NCBI GenBank assembly: GCA_009599575.1
Contig: VWND01000073.1
Coordinates: 124,001 to 188,000 of the forward strand
Origin: Blumeriella jaapii
Taxonomy: Eukaryota; Ascomycota; Leotiomycetes; Helotiales; Drepanopezizaceae
Direction: 5' to 3'
Length of the DNA stretch: 64,000 bases
The position numbers and the translations under genes are program-made. Shown here piece by piece: positions 54,443-64,000 of the stretch (position 1 is its first letter; the number at the start of each line of letters is the position of its first letter). The notes below the pieces were generated by a model. It was not told the origin of the DNA. It worked only from the letters and a program-made list of their open reading frames with translations, and did not search any database.

Positions 54443-56075
54443 ATGGCGACACCTCAGGTCGCTTCGGCTCAGCTATTACCGAGTCGGTCCAAAAAAAACG
54501 TTTTTGTCCTCGGTATGAGCCTGAACGCAACTGCTCCCAGGAAACTTGCTTATCGGTACCTGACGCAGATCACCCAAAGTTCGATTTGGAGTCCTATTTG
54601 GCAAACTATCAAGGTATTCCGACCATTACCTGAGCCTGAGTACCCCATGTGCCTTTCTGTGGAGCTTTGGCTGATCTTTCGAATGCGTCAGGTCGAACCA
54701 GACTGGATCGCCTCCTTCTCATCGGCGTGTGTTCTTCGATTCTGGGCGTCGAAGCTCTCAAGTTGGCCGTGAGGGAAGCCAAAGAGGGCAAGGATATCAA
54801 CTTGTACCTACTCGCGCAGAACAACCTCGAAGTCGTAGGACCCAACGAGCCGGAAGCCGTGAGGGATCAGCCGTGGATGGAGAGGCAAGATAAATTGAAT
54901 CTAGCCGAGACTGCGCGCCTGGAGAATGAGTTGAAGGGATACAAGAACAACTTGATCAAGGAGAGCATTCGGGTAGGCCACATCTATACCACCGGAGGAA
55001 TCGTCTATGGTGCTGATGGCAGTGTAGATGGGAAATGAGGACCTCGGAAGACACTACCAAGCTCTCGGCGATTTCCAAAAAGCTTTCGAGGCGTACGCTC
55101 GCATGAGACAGGACATCAGTATGGCCAAGCAGATCGTCGACGTCAGCAAGCACCTTATCGAAGTCGCTATCGAGGCAAACAACTTTGCTGTAGTCTCATC
55201 CAACGTGCAGAAGATCCAGGGAGCAATGGGAAGTCAAGACGACGACAAGTTTCTCCAGCCATTCCTCTGCGTGGCGCAAGGACTCTGCCACCTGAACGCT
55301 ACAGACTACTATGCGGCGGCGCGAGAGTTCTTGAAAGCAGAGGCCGGTATGGGCTCAAGCTGCAACACCATCATCAGCCCAAACGACGTTGCGATCTACG
55401 GAGGGCTGTGTGCTCTAGCTACCATGGACCGCAACGAGTTACAGAGCAGCGTCATGGAAAACTCCAACTTCCGCACGTACCTCGAGCTGGAGCCCCACAT
55501 CCGACGAGCTGTCTCCTTCTTCATCAACAACCGTTATACCGCGTGCCTGGAAATCCTCGAGGCTTACCGTACAGACTACCTGCTAGATCTTCACCTTCAA
55601 GCACACGTCGACGAGATTTACTACCTTATTCGAAGTAAAAGTATCGTTCAGTACTTCATCCCGTTCTCCTGTGTGACCCTGGATAGCCTGAACGCGGCTT
55701 TCGCGGCGCCTGGTCAGACAATCGAGAAGGAGCTCGTAGCTATGATTTCGAAAAAGGAGCTCGACGCACGAATTGATACGCAAAACCAAGTAAGTCCCCC
55801 GGAACTCTCTCCCACGGAGCACCAGGCTTACTATGCAGCTCCTCACTTCCGTCCCCTCTGCACCTCGTTCTTCCCTCCACAGCTCAACGCTCCAGACGGC
55901 CAAGGAGTACGAGCGGGAAGCCCGCCGCCGCATCCAACACATGAACATCCTAGGCGCCGGATTGGAAGTCAAGGGGAACCGGATAGGGACCCTCCCTGGG
56001 ATGGATAATGACCTCTTCGTGGGCAGTTCTAACAATCATGGTAGTCGAGAATTGCGGTCTGGGCGCATTCCTTGA
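54443..56075 (+). CDS. COP9 signalosome subunit 1
   Basis: Five exons (54443-54512, 54569-54613, 54692-54972, 55028-55789, 55896-56075) give 445 residues. Subunit 1 is recognised by DHPKFDLESYLANYQ, GRTRLDRLLLIG, LKGYKNNLIKESIRMGNEDLG, the helical repeats, and the PCI domain near the C-terminus (ISPNDVAIYGGLCALATMDRNEL, LELEPHIRRAVSFFINNRYTACLEILEAYRTDYLLDLHL). The complex removes Nedd8 from cullins and so controls SCF ubiquitin ligases; in Aspergillus it links light to development. The last intron has two possible acceptors 13 nt apart (55882 and 55895). The second keeps the more family-like tail (TAKEYEREARRRIQHMNILGAG); the first gives a Pro-rich, shorter tail ending at 56008. Confidence 0.92.
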
Positions 56076-57736
56076 GGTCTGGTTATGGTTGGGATGAGAG
56101 ATGTTCAAGATGGATGGGCCGGGGGAACTGGCGTACGAGGTCACGAAAACATGGTGCATACAAGGTGTTGCGGAGAACTGCGATTGGGGCGTTTCAGACT
56201 GCTCAGGCTGGTCAGGTTGGTCAGGCGTGTTGCGTTTGGAGCGAAAATACATATCTGACTTGGAGAGAGCTTTTCTTTCCTCTTGATAGGCACAACTCCC
56301 ACGGTCTTCTTTCCGAGATGAAGTCCATCCATGTCGCTTCCATTGTTCGTCCCCAAGAGGTAGGTCGAGGGCGCTCTTCCTACCCCCGAGACGGAAATTC
56401 TCGAGAAGATGTTTTTTTTCCGCTATCTCCGTTTCTTCCCCCGCGGCCATGATCCACACAGAGCGTCTCCTCCTCCTCCTCCTTCTCTTCTCTTCTCTTC
56501 TCTTCTCTTCTCTTCTCTTTCTCTTCTCTTCTCTTCTCTTCTCTTCTCTCTTCTCTTCTCTTCGTTTCTCTTCTCTTCTCTTCTCTTCTCTCTTCTCTTC
56601 TCTTCTTCTCTTTCTTCTTCTCTTTTCTCTTCTCTTCTCTTCTCTTCTCGTCTTCTCTTCTTCTCTTCTCTTCTCTTCTCTTCTCTTCTCTTCTTCTCTT
56701 CTCTCTCTTCTCTTCTCTTCTCTTCTCTTCTCTTTCTTCTTCTCTTCTCTTCTTCCGCTCTTCTTCTCCCGCGGATCATACGTATACCGTAGTTTACGCC
56801 GTCGTTCCCTGCCCCTCGACATAGACGCTTGCAACGAACCGGCCGTCCGCCACTGGGGGAACCAACCTACCTAGGTACTGTAGCGTAGCGTAGAGGAGCG
56901 TCGCGAGCGCAGCAGCAGCTGACGCGGGCCCTCTTGCTGGGCATCTTCTCCTCGAAGGGCGCGGGGAGGGGAGGGCGGAGCAGCTGTTCTGAGATACGCT
57001 CGGAGTTCCTGCTCTTCTATCTACCTGTCTAGCCAGCCCGGCGGTATAGTGCTACGGAGGTATAGGTAGGTAGGTAGGTAGGTAGGTAGGCGCTGCTCTG
57101 GTTTGCGCGAGCGGGGGAGGGGGAGGGGGAGGGCCTCTTCTTTTTCCCACTCCTGTCTGCGTAGCGGCGGATGGGCAGAGATGGATGCGCACGAGCACGA
57201 GGACGAGGATGAGGATGAGGACACGGCGGCGATATCGTGGAGTTGTCGGGGGGGGGGCTCAGGTGTGGTGCGTTATAGGACAGTGCAGTACAGTACGTAC
57301 ATACATGTGTAGAGGTAGGTAGGTAAGGTAGGTACTCTTAGGTGTCTATCTACGTAGATCGACCTCGCCCCTCCCTCCCTTTGATGCGATGCAAGCAGCC
57401 TCGTGGATCCGTAAATGGGTGGTGGGTGCTCTTGTGCGCAGGCTGGACTGGATCCTGTGGGGGGGGAGGTCGACTCGGCGCGGGAAGGGATCGCGGAAGC
57501 CGCTGGGTTGGGGTGGAGCGAGAACGCTGCTGGCACGAGCTGGTGTCTGGCCTGGCTGGGAGGATATCAGATGGCGGGGGCCGAAAGACGCAGAGGCGGT
57601 GTTGTTGTTATTGTTGTTGTTGTCGCCTCTACGAAGTGCCAGCACGTTCTGAGAAAGGGGGCGTGGCCCGTAAGCGAGGGATGATCGGGAGACGAGGATC
57701 AACAACGATCCCAAGTCACATGAAATAAAGCACCCT
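56076..57736. other. 1.7-kb spacer, repeat-rich
   Basis: Convergent 3' region between CSN1 and NRDE2. Contains the TCTTC pentanucleotide block, a GTAG run (57063-57090), a GGGGGA tract (57114-57134), GTACAGTACGTAC at 57284-57299 and a TTGTTG stretch at 57600-57625. No gene is seen. Confidence 0.75.
56463..56766. repeat. TCTTC pentanucleotide repeat, about 300 bp
   Basis: About 55 units of CTTCT with occasional one-base slips. The minus strand is pure purine (GAAGA), giving spurious Arg/Glu/Lys frames of more than 100 codons. Confidence 0.95.
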
Positions 57737-60700
57737 TTACTGATGCGATTGACGTCTCTGGAATCCAACGCGCTGCTGCGTGCTCGTGTCCATCGCCGCA
57801 ATCTCCTCGAATCGGTCCTCCAGATCAACATGCACCCGCAGCTCTTTCTCTCCCATGACCCGCCACGTGCCTCGCTTCTCCTCCCAACCCAGGCCCTCCG
57901 TGTCTCTCTCTAGCCCGAGAATGTAGAGCTCTTTGGCCCACGGACAGGCTCGCAGGGCTCTGTACCACACCTCCTTCGCCACGCCGCTGAACTCCGCCCG
58001 CTCGGCGCAGAACAGGACATACATCTTCCACAAGCCGGCCGCGGACCTCGCGCACGGCGCCTTCAGCGCGTGCTCGAACGCAGCTCGCGCCGAGTGGATT
58101 GTGCCGTGCCGCAACTCGTAGTGGATGGCGAAGAGGCGAGAGGACAGGGTGTCGTTCTCCGGGGCGAGGATGCTCGACGACAGGAGAGTGCGCACGCGGT
58201 TCGCGACCCGCAGGCGGGCTTGCGTCCAGGCGTACATGGAGAGGAAGGCGGTGTTCTGCGGGAAGAGCTGGAGGCAGTGCGAGAGGTGTGTGCGGAGCAG
58301 CGACGGTCTGAAGGGGCCGGTCTTGGCGTGGTGCTGCAAGAGCCTGGCGGAGGATTGTAGTAGCTGTTCGTGTGCTGTGCTGGCGGAGGGGTGGGCGCGT
58401 GCGAGGAGCGTGGTGGAATAGCTCGTGTAGGTTTCGAGGGCTGGAAAGATAGAGCCTTGAGCAGGGGATTGAGGCTCTTTGGTGGGTGGGGCAGTGAGGT
58501 AGGTGAGGAGAGCTAGGCACTCGGTGTAGTGGACTGCAAGGTGGTAGGCATGGGTGGTGGTCAGGTAGTCGCGGGTTGAGAGAAGGTGTTGTCGGGCTTT
58601 CAAGAGGGGTGTTGGGGAGAGCGTTGTTGTTACCGTTGAAGGTATCGAGGGAGGTGTGTTGGAGGGGATCGCGAGGAGGATCTGGAGGGCGGAGGTAGTA
58701 GACGTGGCTTCGAGATGGAGCCAGGCCCAGCTGCGCCAGAGGAGGATCGTATCACTTGTTGCTTGCCCTGCGGACAGCCCGATTGCTGCAGCGAAGACGT
58801 TGTTGGCGACGTCTCGGTTGCCGCGGGCCCATTCTATCATGCCGTATGCGTTGTAGAGCCGGAGACTGGAGGGGTGCTGCCTGAGGAGGCCTTTGGTAAT
58901 CTTTTTGATGGTTGACGGGGAAGTGTGGTATTCGAAGGCTAGGTAGTATTCGGCGAGGTCTTCAGTGAAGTGGGTCTGAATGAGTTGCGTGAGGGCATTG
59001 CGGATCCAGAGGTACGACACTGGGCTGTGGCCGTCATCGTAGCGGGCCTGTAAGGGAGAAGCTTCAGTGTTCTCGCTAATGGTGTTGGGGGCTCCAAAAT
59101 AGTCTAGAGATGCGGTCAACAGATGAAGAGTGAAGACAGGTTGGAGTGGCAAGATTGCTTACAATTTCCTGCTAAACTACCGCCAAACAGCATTTCGGGT
59201 GAGCTCGAGCAATTGGAGAAAGAGGTCTGTAAGAATGGTGGCATTCCAGCGTCCTCGTCCTCGGTTTGTCGTGCTGCTAAGTACTCATCTCTGATCCAGG
59301 TGGAACTACACTCAAGCAGCTCATCCCGAACAAATGCATCATTCGCCCATTTTCTTGGGACACTTGAACACACTGTTATCATTGGAGGTAGGCGACAGAA
59401 GAGGAGGAACGCATCGATGCATAATTGGCGAAGTTCTTCCGACTGAGGAGGTAATAAAATCATAAAGTCTTCGATGTCGGAGAACATAATGACGCGGTAG
59501 GGGTCATCTTCCACGACCTCATCCATGGTTCGGGCTGGAGCCTGCGAGCACTTCATTCTGATTCTCTCGGCTACAGCCCAAGTCTGAAAGATGTTGGAAC
59601 TGTCTAGAGAATCGTCGGCTCTGTCAATGAGAGTATCTGGGATCTTCCTTCGTGTCAGTATCTTGTTCTAGCGACACTTCGCCCATCAAAATCTTACTTC
59701 TATGTTGTTGCTGTTCGCAGCAAAATGGCTCCATCCTAAAGACCCCTCTTCGCCAATTCGGGCAACCTCACTTTCCCAGAAATCTTTGAACGAGTCCATA
59801 GACACAAGCTTGGCGAGCTGATGCTTTGGAGCGTTGAAGTTCATCTCAAACAGGCCTTGCCATATCGAAATCGCCAGTTCGGCGTAACCTGATTCCCGCA
59901 CGAACAGAGTCAATCTCAGAACAACATAAAGCAGTTGCTCATACAAGACTGCACTGGCACCATCTGCAGCAGTCACAATAGACCCGCGAAGAAGCTTGAT
60001 CCTCTTCAGAAACACTTCTTTGACTTCGTCATATCTAAAGGTCGAGAAATTGCTCTGCTTGAAATTGAGATAACTAGTCCAAAGGAACAGGCTGTCGATG
60101 TTTTCTTTCGAAATCCGCTCCCAGCGATCTGTTTGCGTCTTCAAGTCCCATATCTTGGCTCCCTCCGTCATGAGGCCGAGCAACAGTTTCTCTCGGGTTT
60201 CCAAAGACCGAGAGTTTTCCAATGCCTTTTCGTACATGTGAATCTTAATTTCTGCTGTACTCTTGATCTCGGCAGTTGTGATCCGACGTCGATCGTCTCC
60301 AGCCTTCAACAGGAGATCTTGGTGATCTATAAGTGCCAACCATGCGTCTATGTCTAGAGGACGCGTCTCAACTTGACGGGAGAGCTCCACGTTCTTCTGT
60401 CGAAGAGAGGCATCCTCTTTTATGATCCGGCCAGCATCAGAATCCGAGGACTCGCTCTCAGTGGCGAACTGAAGATCCCCGTCGACGGGCTGGCCATTGT
60501 CTTTCTTCTTTGAATGGATTGATCGATAGTCTCTCTGTTCCTCGTCGGAAGAAGTCACATCATCCTCTCCTCGCTTGCGTTTCTTCCCTCGCCGAGCTTG
60601 CAAAGAGATGAAGTCCGACTCAGAAGCCACAGAATCGTCGACTACTGCCTCTGGGCGTATTTTGAGAAGTCTCGGCTTCTCCTTCTCAATACGAGAAAAC

Positions 60701-61167
60701 ACGTACTTTTCCCGGGCGCTGAAGTTGGAGTTTCTCAAGTCACTCAGGACAATCCCTGTGTCATCCATGTGAGTCCGATCAATCTTCACATCTAACGACG
60801 CCCCCAACACGTAGCCTGCGCCATAACGGTGAAACGGAGGCACAATCCACCGGTGAACACTTCCATACACCAGATTCTTCACGTCGCCTTTGCGATCTAC
60901 CACGAACAATTCTGCGGAGTTGGGGAGCGTGGAGACACGTGACGTAGCAAGGTCCTCTACCGTCTCGGTTGAAGGGTGTGGTCGCTCCCTACTCTCGAAT
61001 CGATGTTTTCCATGGTGCCGTCTCTTTCCTGTGTTCTCATCGTGGCCTCTGGATCGGTGTTTGGTCTCTGTTCGAGGCTTTCCTTTCGCTTCTTCTGGCT
61101 CGATGATCGGTGGTGCAAGCTTTGGCTTGAAAGAAGCAAACTTGGGAACATTGCTGGGATCCGGCAT
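57737..61167 (-). CDS. NRDE2: NRDE-2 family nuclear RNA-surveillance protein
   Basis: Three exons, 61167-59698, 59643-59163 and 59103-57737, with GT-AG introns of 54 and 59 nt, give 1105 residues, a normal length for the family. The N-terminus is basic and disordered (KHRSRGHDENTGKRRHHGKH), followed by the NRDE-2 signature region (VHRWIVPPFHRYGAGYVLG; RPLDIDAWLALIDHQDLLL). The centre has ARTMDEVVEDDPYRVIMFSDIEDFMILL. The C-terminal half consists of helical HAT/TPR-like repeats (LRLYNAYGMIEWARGNRDVANNVFAAAIG; LRACPWAKELYILGLERD). In animals and fission yeast (Nrl1) it binds the Mtr4 exosome helicase and spliceosome factors, affecting RNA decay, heterochromatin and nuclear RNAi. It shares a 305-bp divergent promoter with UTP10. 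Confidence 0.9.
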
Positions 61168-61472
61168 CGCGAAGACCGCCGTTCAAGTCAGTACCCTCAC
61201 ATATCGGTATGTGCGATCGATCTAGAATGATAAGTCCTGCAGCGAGATGCGGCGAAGGAGTTGATATATGTTGACGGTGGTGGACATGAACGTTCTACGC
61301 TTCATTGAATGCCTGATGTTCAAGGCTTCAGCCCTGCGCTAAGCTAGCGCGGACCTTGGTTTATCCGAAGAAAAAAAGTTAGGATACCTTCGTTTTCGAT
61401 AAGACAGTATCACAGCCATGCTGCTGTCTCACACAGAATAACGACCACACCGGCGCACACGAGGCTTTCACA
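61168..61472. promoter_or_regulatory. Divergent promoter region NRDE2 / UTP10
   Basis: Only 305 bp separate the two start codons. No clear TATA box or known motif is seen; a short AT-rich part lies at 61360-61400. Confidence 0.5.
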
Positions 61473-64000
61473 ATGGCGACCTCGTTGGCAGCTCAGCTGT
61501 CTGTGATTGCCGCCAAGTCGGAAAACTCTCTGAATTTGAAGGCGCAGAAGGCCAAACATTCAAAGTCCTTGATCTTCGAGCCCCGGATAGCAGCGTCGCA
61601 AAGCTTCGATACGATTTACACATTATGCCACGAAGGATTCCAGGAACTGTGTTTGCTAGATGGAAGATTTCTCGAGTTCCAGCGGGACATTTTCAGCGAG
61701 CAAAGTCAAGACGAGGATAGGTCGCAAATGACCGCGGCGCAAAATTCAGAACTCGACCGCCGGTTAGAGTCGTTCTTGGGGTTGGTTGGAGGCCGATTGA
61801 GATTGACACCTGCCATCAAGGCCGTCGAATGGCTGGTACGGCGGTTCAAGTACGTGGGAACTCTCCTGAAAGAATTTTCATGATTAATGTATTGGACAGA
61901 ATCCATGAACGAAACAGCTCTGCCCTCCTGCTCACTTTTCTACCATACCACACACTCCCGGTTTTTGCGACACTTCTCTCGATACTGCCTGAAAGAATCG
62001 CGCCGGAGTTCAAGTTTCTTCAGCCATACATACGGTCGTTGACATGCCCCCCGAGGCATACGATTGTCCAGGTCGCCACAAATCACATACCTTTTGCCTC
62101 CGCTCTCAATGCATACGTTCTACGGATATGCCAGGCAAGACAGAATTACCAGGCCCTTCTCGCATTCTGGGCGGGTGTCATGACCGAAGCAGTGGCAGGG
62201 ATGATGGACAAATCTCGATCGGGCAGGAAAGGTGTTCAGCTACAAAACGAGCAAGAGGTTGTTTTGAGAATGTTGCCGACTCTGAACGAGGGTCTGTCAA
62301 TGAAAAGAGTTCCGGATCTTCGCATTGGATGCTACATGATTCTTTCGATTATGGCCTCGAAGGGCGGATTGGATGACAAGGTCCTGACAGCTATGATGGA
62401 GGCTGTTGTTCTGGGATGGACAGAAGAAACCACTGTACCAGGTCTTGTGTGCCTTTCTATCTTGGCACAACACCGCAGCCCTATAGCCCTGACGAAAAGG
62501 ATTGCCAAGGAGTTATCAAAGGTTGCTCGTTTGCCAGAACTTCTGGTCGACCTATCGACTCAACAGAGAATTGATAGACTGGCGAATGGCTTCTGTGTGG
62601 CCCTCATCCAGAAAGTAAGAAAACGTTCGGACATTTCTTGCCTCCCGATCATTCAGCGTCTTCTCGAGAACGGACTCCTGAGCGACGCCCAAGCAGCGGT
62701 CAATTTCAAAACCCTTATTCTGGCGGCATACGAACTCAATGTCAACTCCGCTCCACAGCAAGACATGTGTTCTCATCTTGCGTCAGTTTTGGTGTCACTT
62801 ACTCAATTGCCCGGCCACATAGGCGTTGTGATTCGAGAAGTACTGGAAAGCACAGACGTCGATATTGATAACCTAGAGCTGAAGCTTCAGACCTCCCTTC
62901 GGAGCTTGGAAGCTCCCCCCTCTCCGTCGGGAGATGTTGTGATGGGAGAGACCAGCGCCATCGTTGCTCCTGACTTTGCGGCACTTGCTGAGGGCCTTCC
63001 TAAAAAGACAGTCAGCGAAACGTCATTTTTGTCTCACAGTCCTTCGCATATCTACCCGGATCTGTGCAAAGCCTTTATCACCGCAGCGTCCAATGCCAAC
63101 GATCTCAACACGTTTGACGAACTACCAATCCTGCAGCGACAATCTGCTCTTGAAGACACGATTTATCTCAGCTTCTACGTGCGAACTTGGTGCGGTCCAT
63201 GTCCTGTCATAGCACGTGCTTCGGCTCTTCAAATGGCGAGCCGTTTTGTCTCTGATAGCAAAGCCTCAAGCGTAGATTTCCAAGCACTCTTACCGTACGC
63301 TATCGCAGCACTAGGCGACTCAGCGAGCAAAGTGCGACGTGCGGCTTCAGAACTGCTGGTTGCTATCAGTAGGGTGTATGCTCCTGGCTCGGAAACCAAC
63401 AAGAAATGCAAACGACTACCGTGTTGGGCCTCCAGAGATCTTTATGGAAGTAACAGCGAAACCATGGATCTGACTTGGCTTTCTCCAGATGTTGCATCTC
63501 GGCTTCTGAGCGACATCATCATTCCGGGTCTGGAAGAATGCATATTGGATCGGAAACACATCGAGTCCGTTCTGGAGAAATCTCTTAATAGTACGCGCAA
63601 TTCGGAGACTCCCAGAAAGCAAGAAGTGGGCCGGTTACCACAAACTGCACGTACATCAGTCTTGACATTTTTGGCTAGACATGTTGTGCATGCTCCCATC
63701 TATACCGTAAAATTACGGCTACTTGCTTCGCTGAACCACGTACGTAGTATAGCAGGCACAACAAGGACGAAGGCCTTACTTCCAGCCCTTCGACACTGGG
63801 TTACCTTGCCCCAAGAAGCTTGTTCGAAGATCTGCCAAGATGAACAAATTGACGCTGTAGAACTCGATAACCAGCTACTTGCAGTCATTGCTGCTAATGA
63901 CAAAGAGGGTCTGCAATATGTAGCCAACATCATCATCGGTGACATTTCGCTCACACGACCAGCCTTCTTAGAAGCAACTTTCAAGAGGCTACGCGCGATG
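61473..64000 (+). CDS. UTP10: U3 snoRNP component Utp10 / HEATR1 (N-terminal part, cut by window edge)
   Basis: Two exons are visible, 61473-61849 and 61900-64000 (open), with a 50-nt GT-AG intron; 826 residues are seen of a family that usually has about 1,800. The start MATSLAAQLSVIAAKSENSLNLKAQKAKHSKSLIFEPRIAA and the join WLVRRFK|IHERNSSALLLTFLPYHTLPVFATLLSILP are characteristic. The rest is built of HEAT repeats (LPYAIAALGDSASKVRRAASELLVAIS). Utp10 belongs to the t-UTP subcomplex of the small-subunit processome, which links rDNA transcription to 18S rRNA processing in the nucleolus. Confidence 0.95.

Noticed and set aside
55950..56834. Minus-strand 294-codon frame rich in Arg, Glu and Lys
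   Set aside because: It is the complement of the TCTTC pentanucleotide block and overlaps the last CSN1 exon.
1..64000. tRNA or dispersed 5S rRNA genes
   Set aside because: A visual scan for B-box-like GGTTCGANTCC and for fungal 5S signatures on both strands gave no convincing candidate; a covariance-model scan was not possible.

Overview
The window is nuclear DNA of a filamentous ascomycete (Pezizomycotina). The genes carry short introns of 40-180 nt with GTRNGT donors, CTRAC-type branch points and YAG acceptors. Gene density is about one per 3 kb, and the gene set is fungal: Zn2Cys6 regulator, Mhr1/mL67, Ccl1, CsnA, Hsp104, vacuolar carboxypeptidase Y. The intron style and the very repeat-rich spacers would suit a Dothideomycete, but that placement is inference. 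No rRNA, tRNA, CRISPR array, or complete autonomous transposon was seen.

Layout. 0-10 kb: a partial C-terminus at the left edge, a secreted intradiol dioxygenase, a conserved fungal Cys-rich/coiled-coil protein (with a GC-AG intron), and an F-box protein. 10-12.8 kb: nothing but simple repeats. 12.8-21.6 kb: ribosomal protein uL22 (RPL17), mitochondrial trimethyllysine dioxygenase (10 exons), carboxypeptidase Y, the SBDS-family factor Sdo1, and ribosomal protein uS13 (RPS18; 7 exons with a 13-nt microexon and a GC-AG intron). 22.7-30 kb: a promethin/LDAF1-like lipid-droplet protein, an ELO fatty-acid elongase, and a secreted S10 serine carboxypeptidase. 30-33.6 kb: an AT-rich gene-free block holding a 568-bp element with long terminal inverted repeats. 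33.6-45.4 kb: cyclin H (Ccl1), a BTB-domain protein, a decarboxylase-type amidohydrolase interrupted by a stop, Hsp104, and Mhr1/mL67. 45.4-47.3 kb: minisatellites. 47.3-64 kb: a sulfotransferase-like protein, a Zn2Cys6 transcription factor, COP9 signalosome subunit 1, NRDE-2, and the N-terminal 826 residues of Utp10, which runs off the right edge.

Most genes are unrelated housekeeping genes. Translation and ribosome assembly recur (RPL17, Sdo1, RPS18, Utp10, and mL67 for mitochondria), and promethin lies next to the elongase, but nothing shows a functional cluster. Three gene pairs share divergent promoters: CPY/SDO1, HSP104/MHR1 and NRDE2/UTP10.

The most unusual global property is in the spacers. 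Short runs of a self-complementary pentanucleotide family, (GTACA)n/(GTACT)n, occur at several tens of places between genes and in at least one intron, and I saw none in a coding exon. They sit among very diverse micro- and minisatellites. I found no clear-cut new enzymatic or defence system. Exon-intron structures were worked out by hand from reading frame, splice signals and family conservation; every multi-exon model sums to a whole number of codons.
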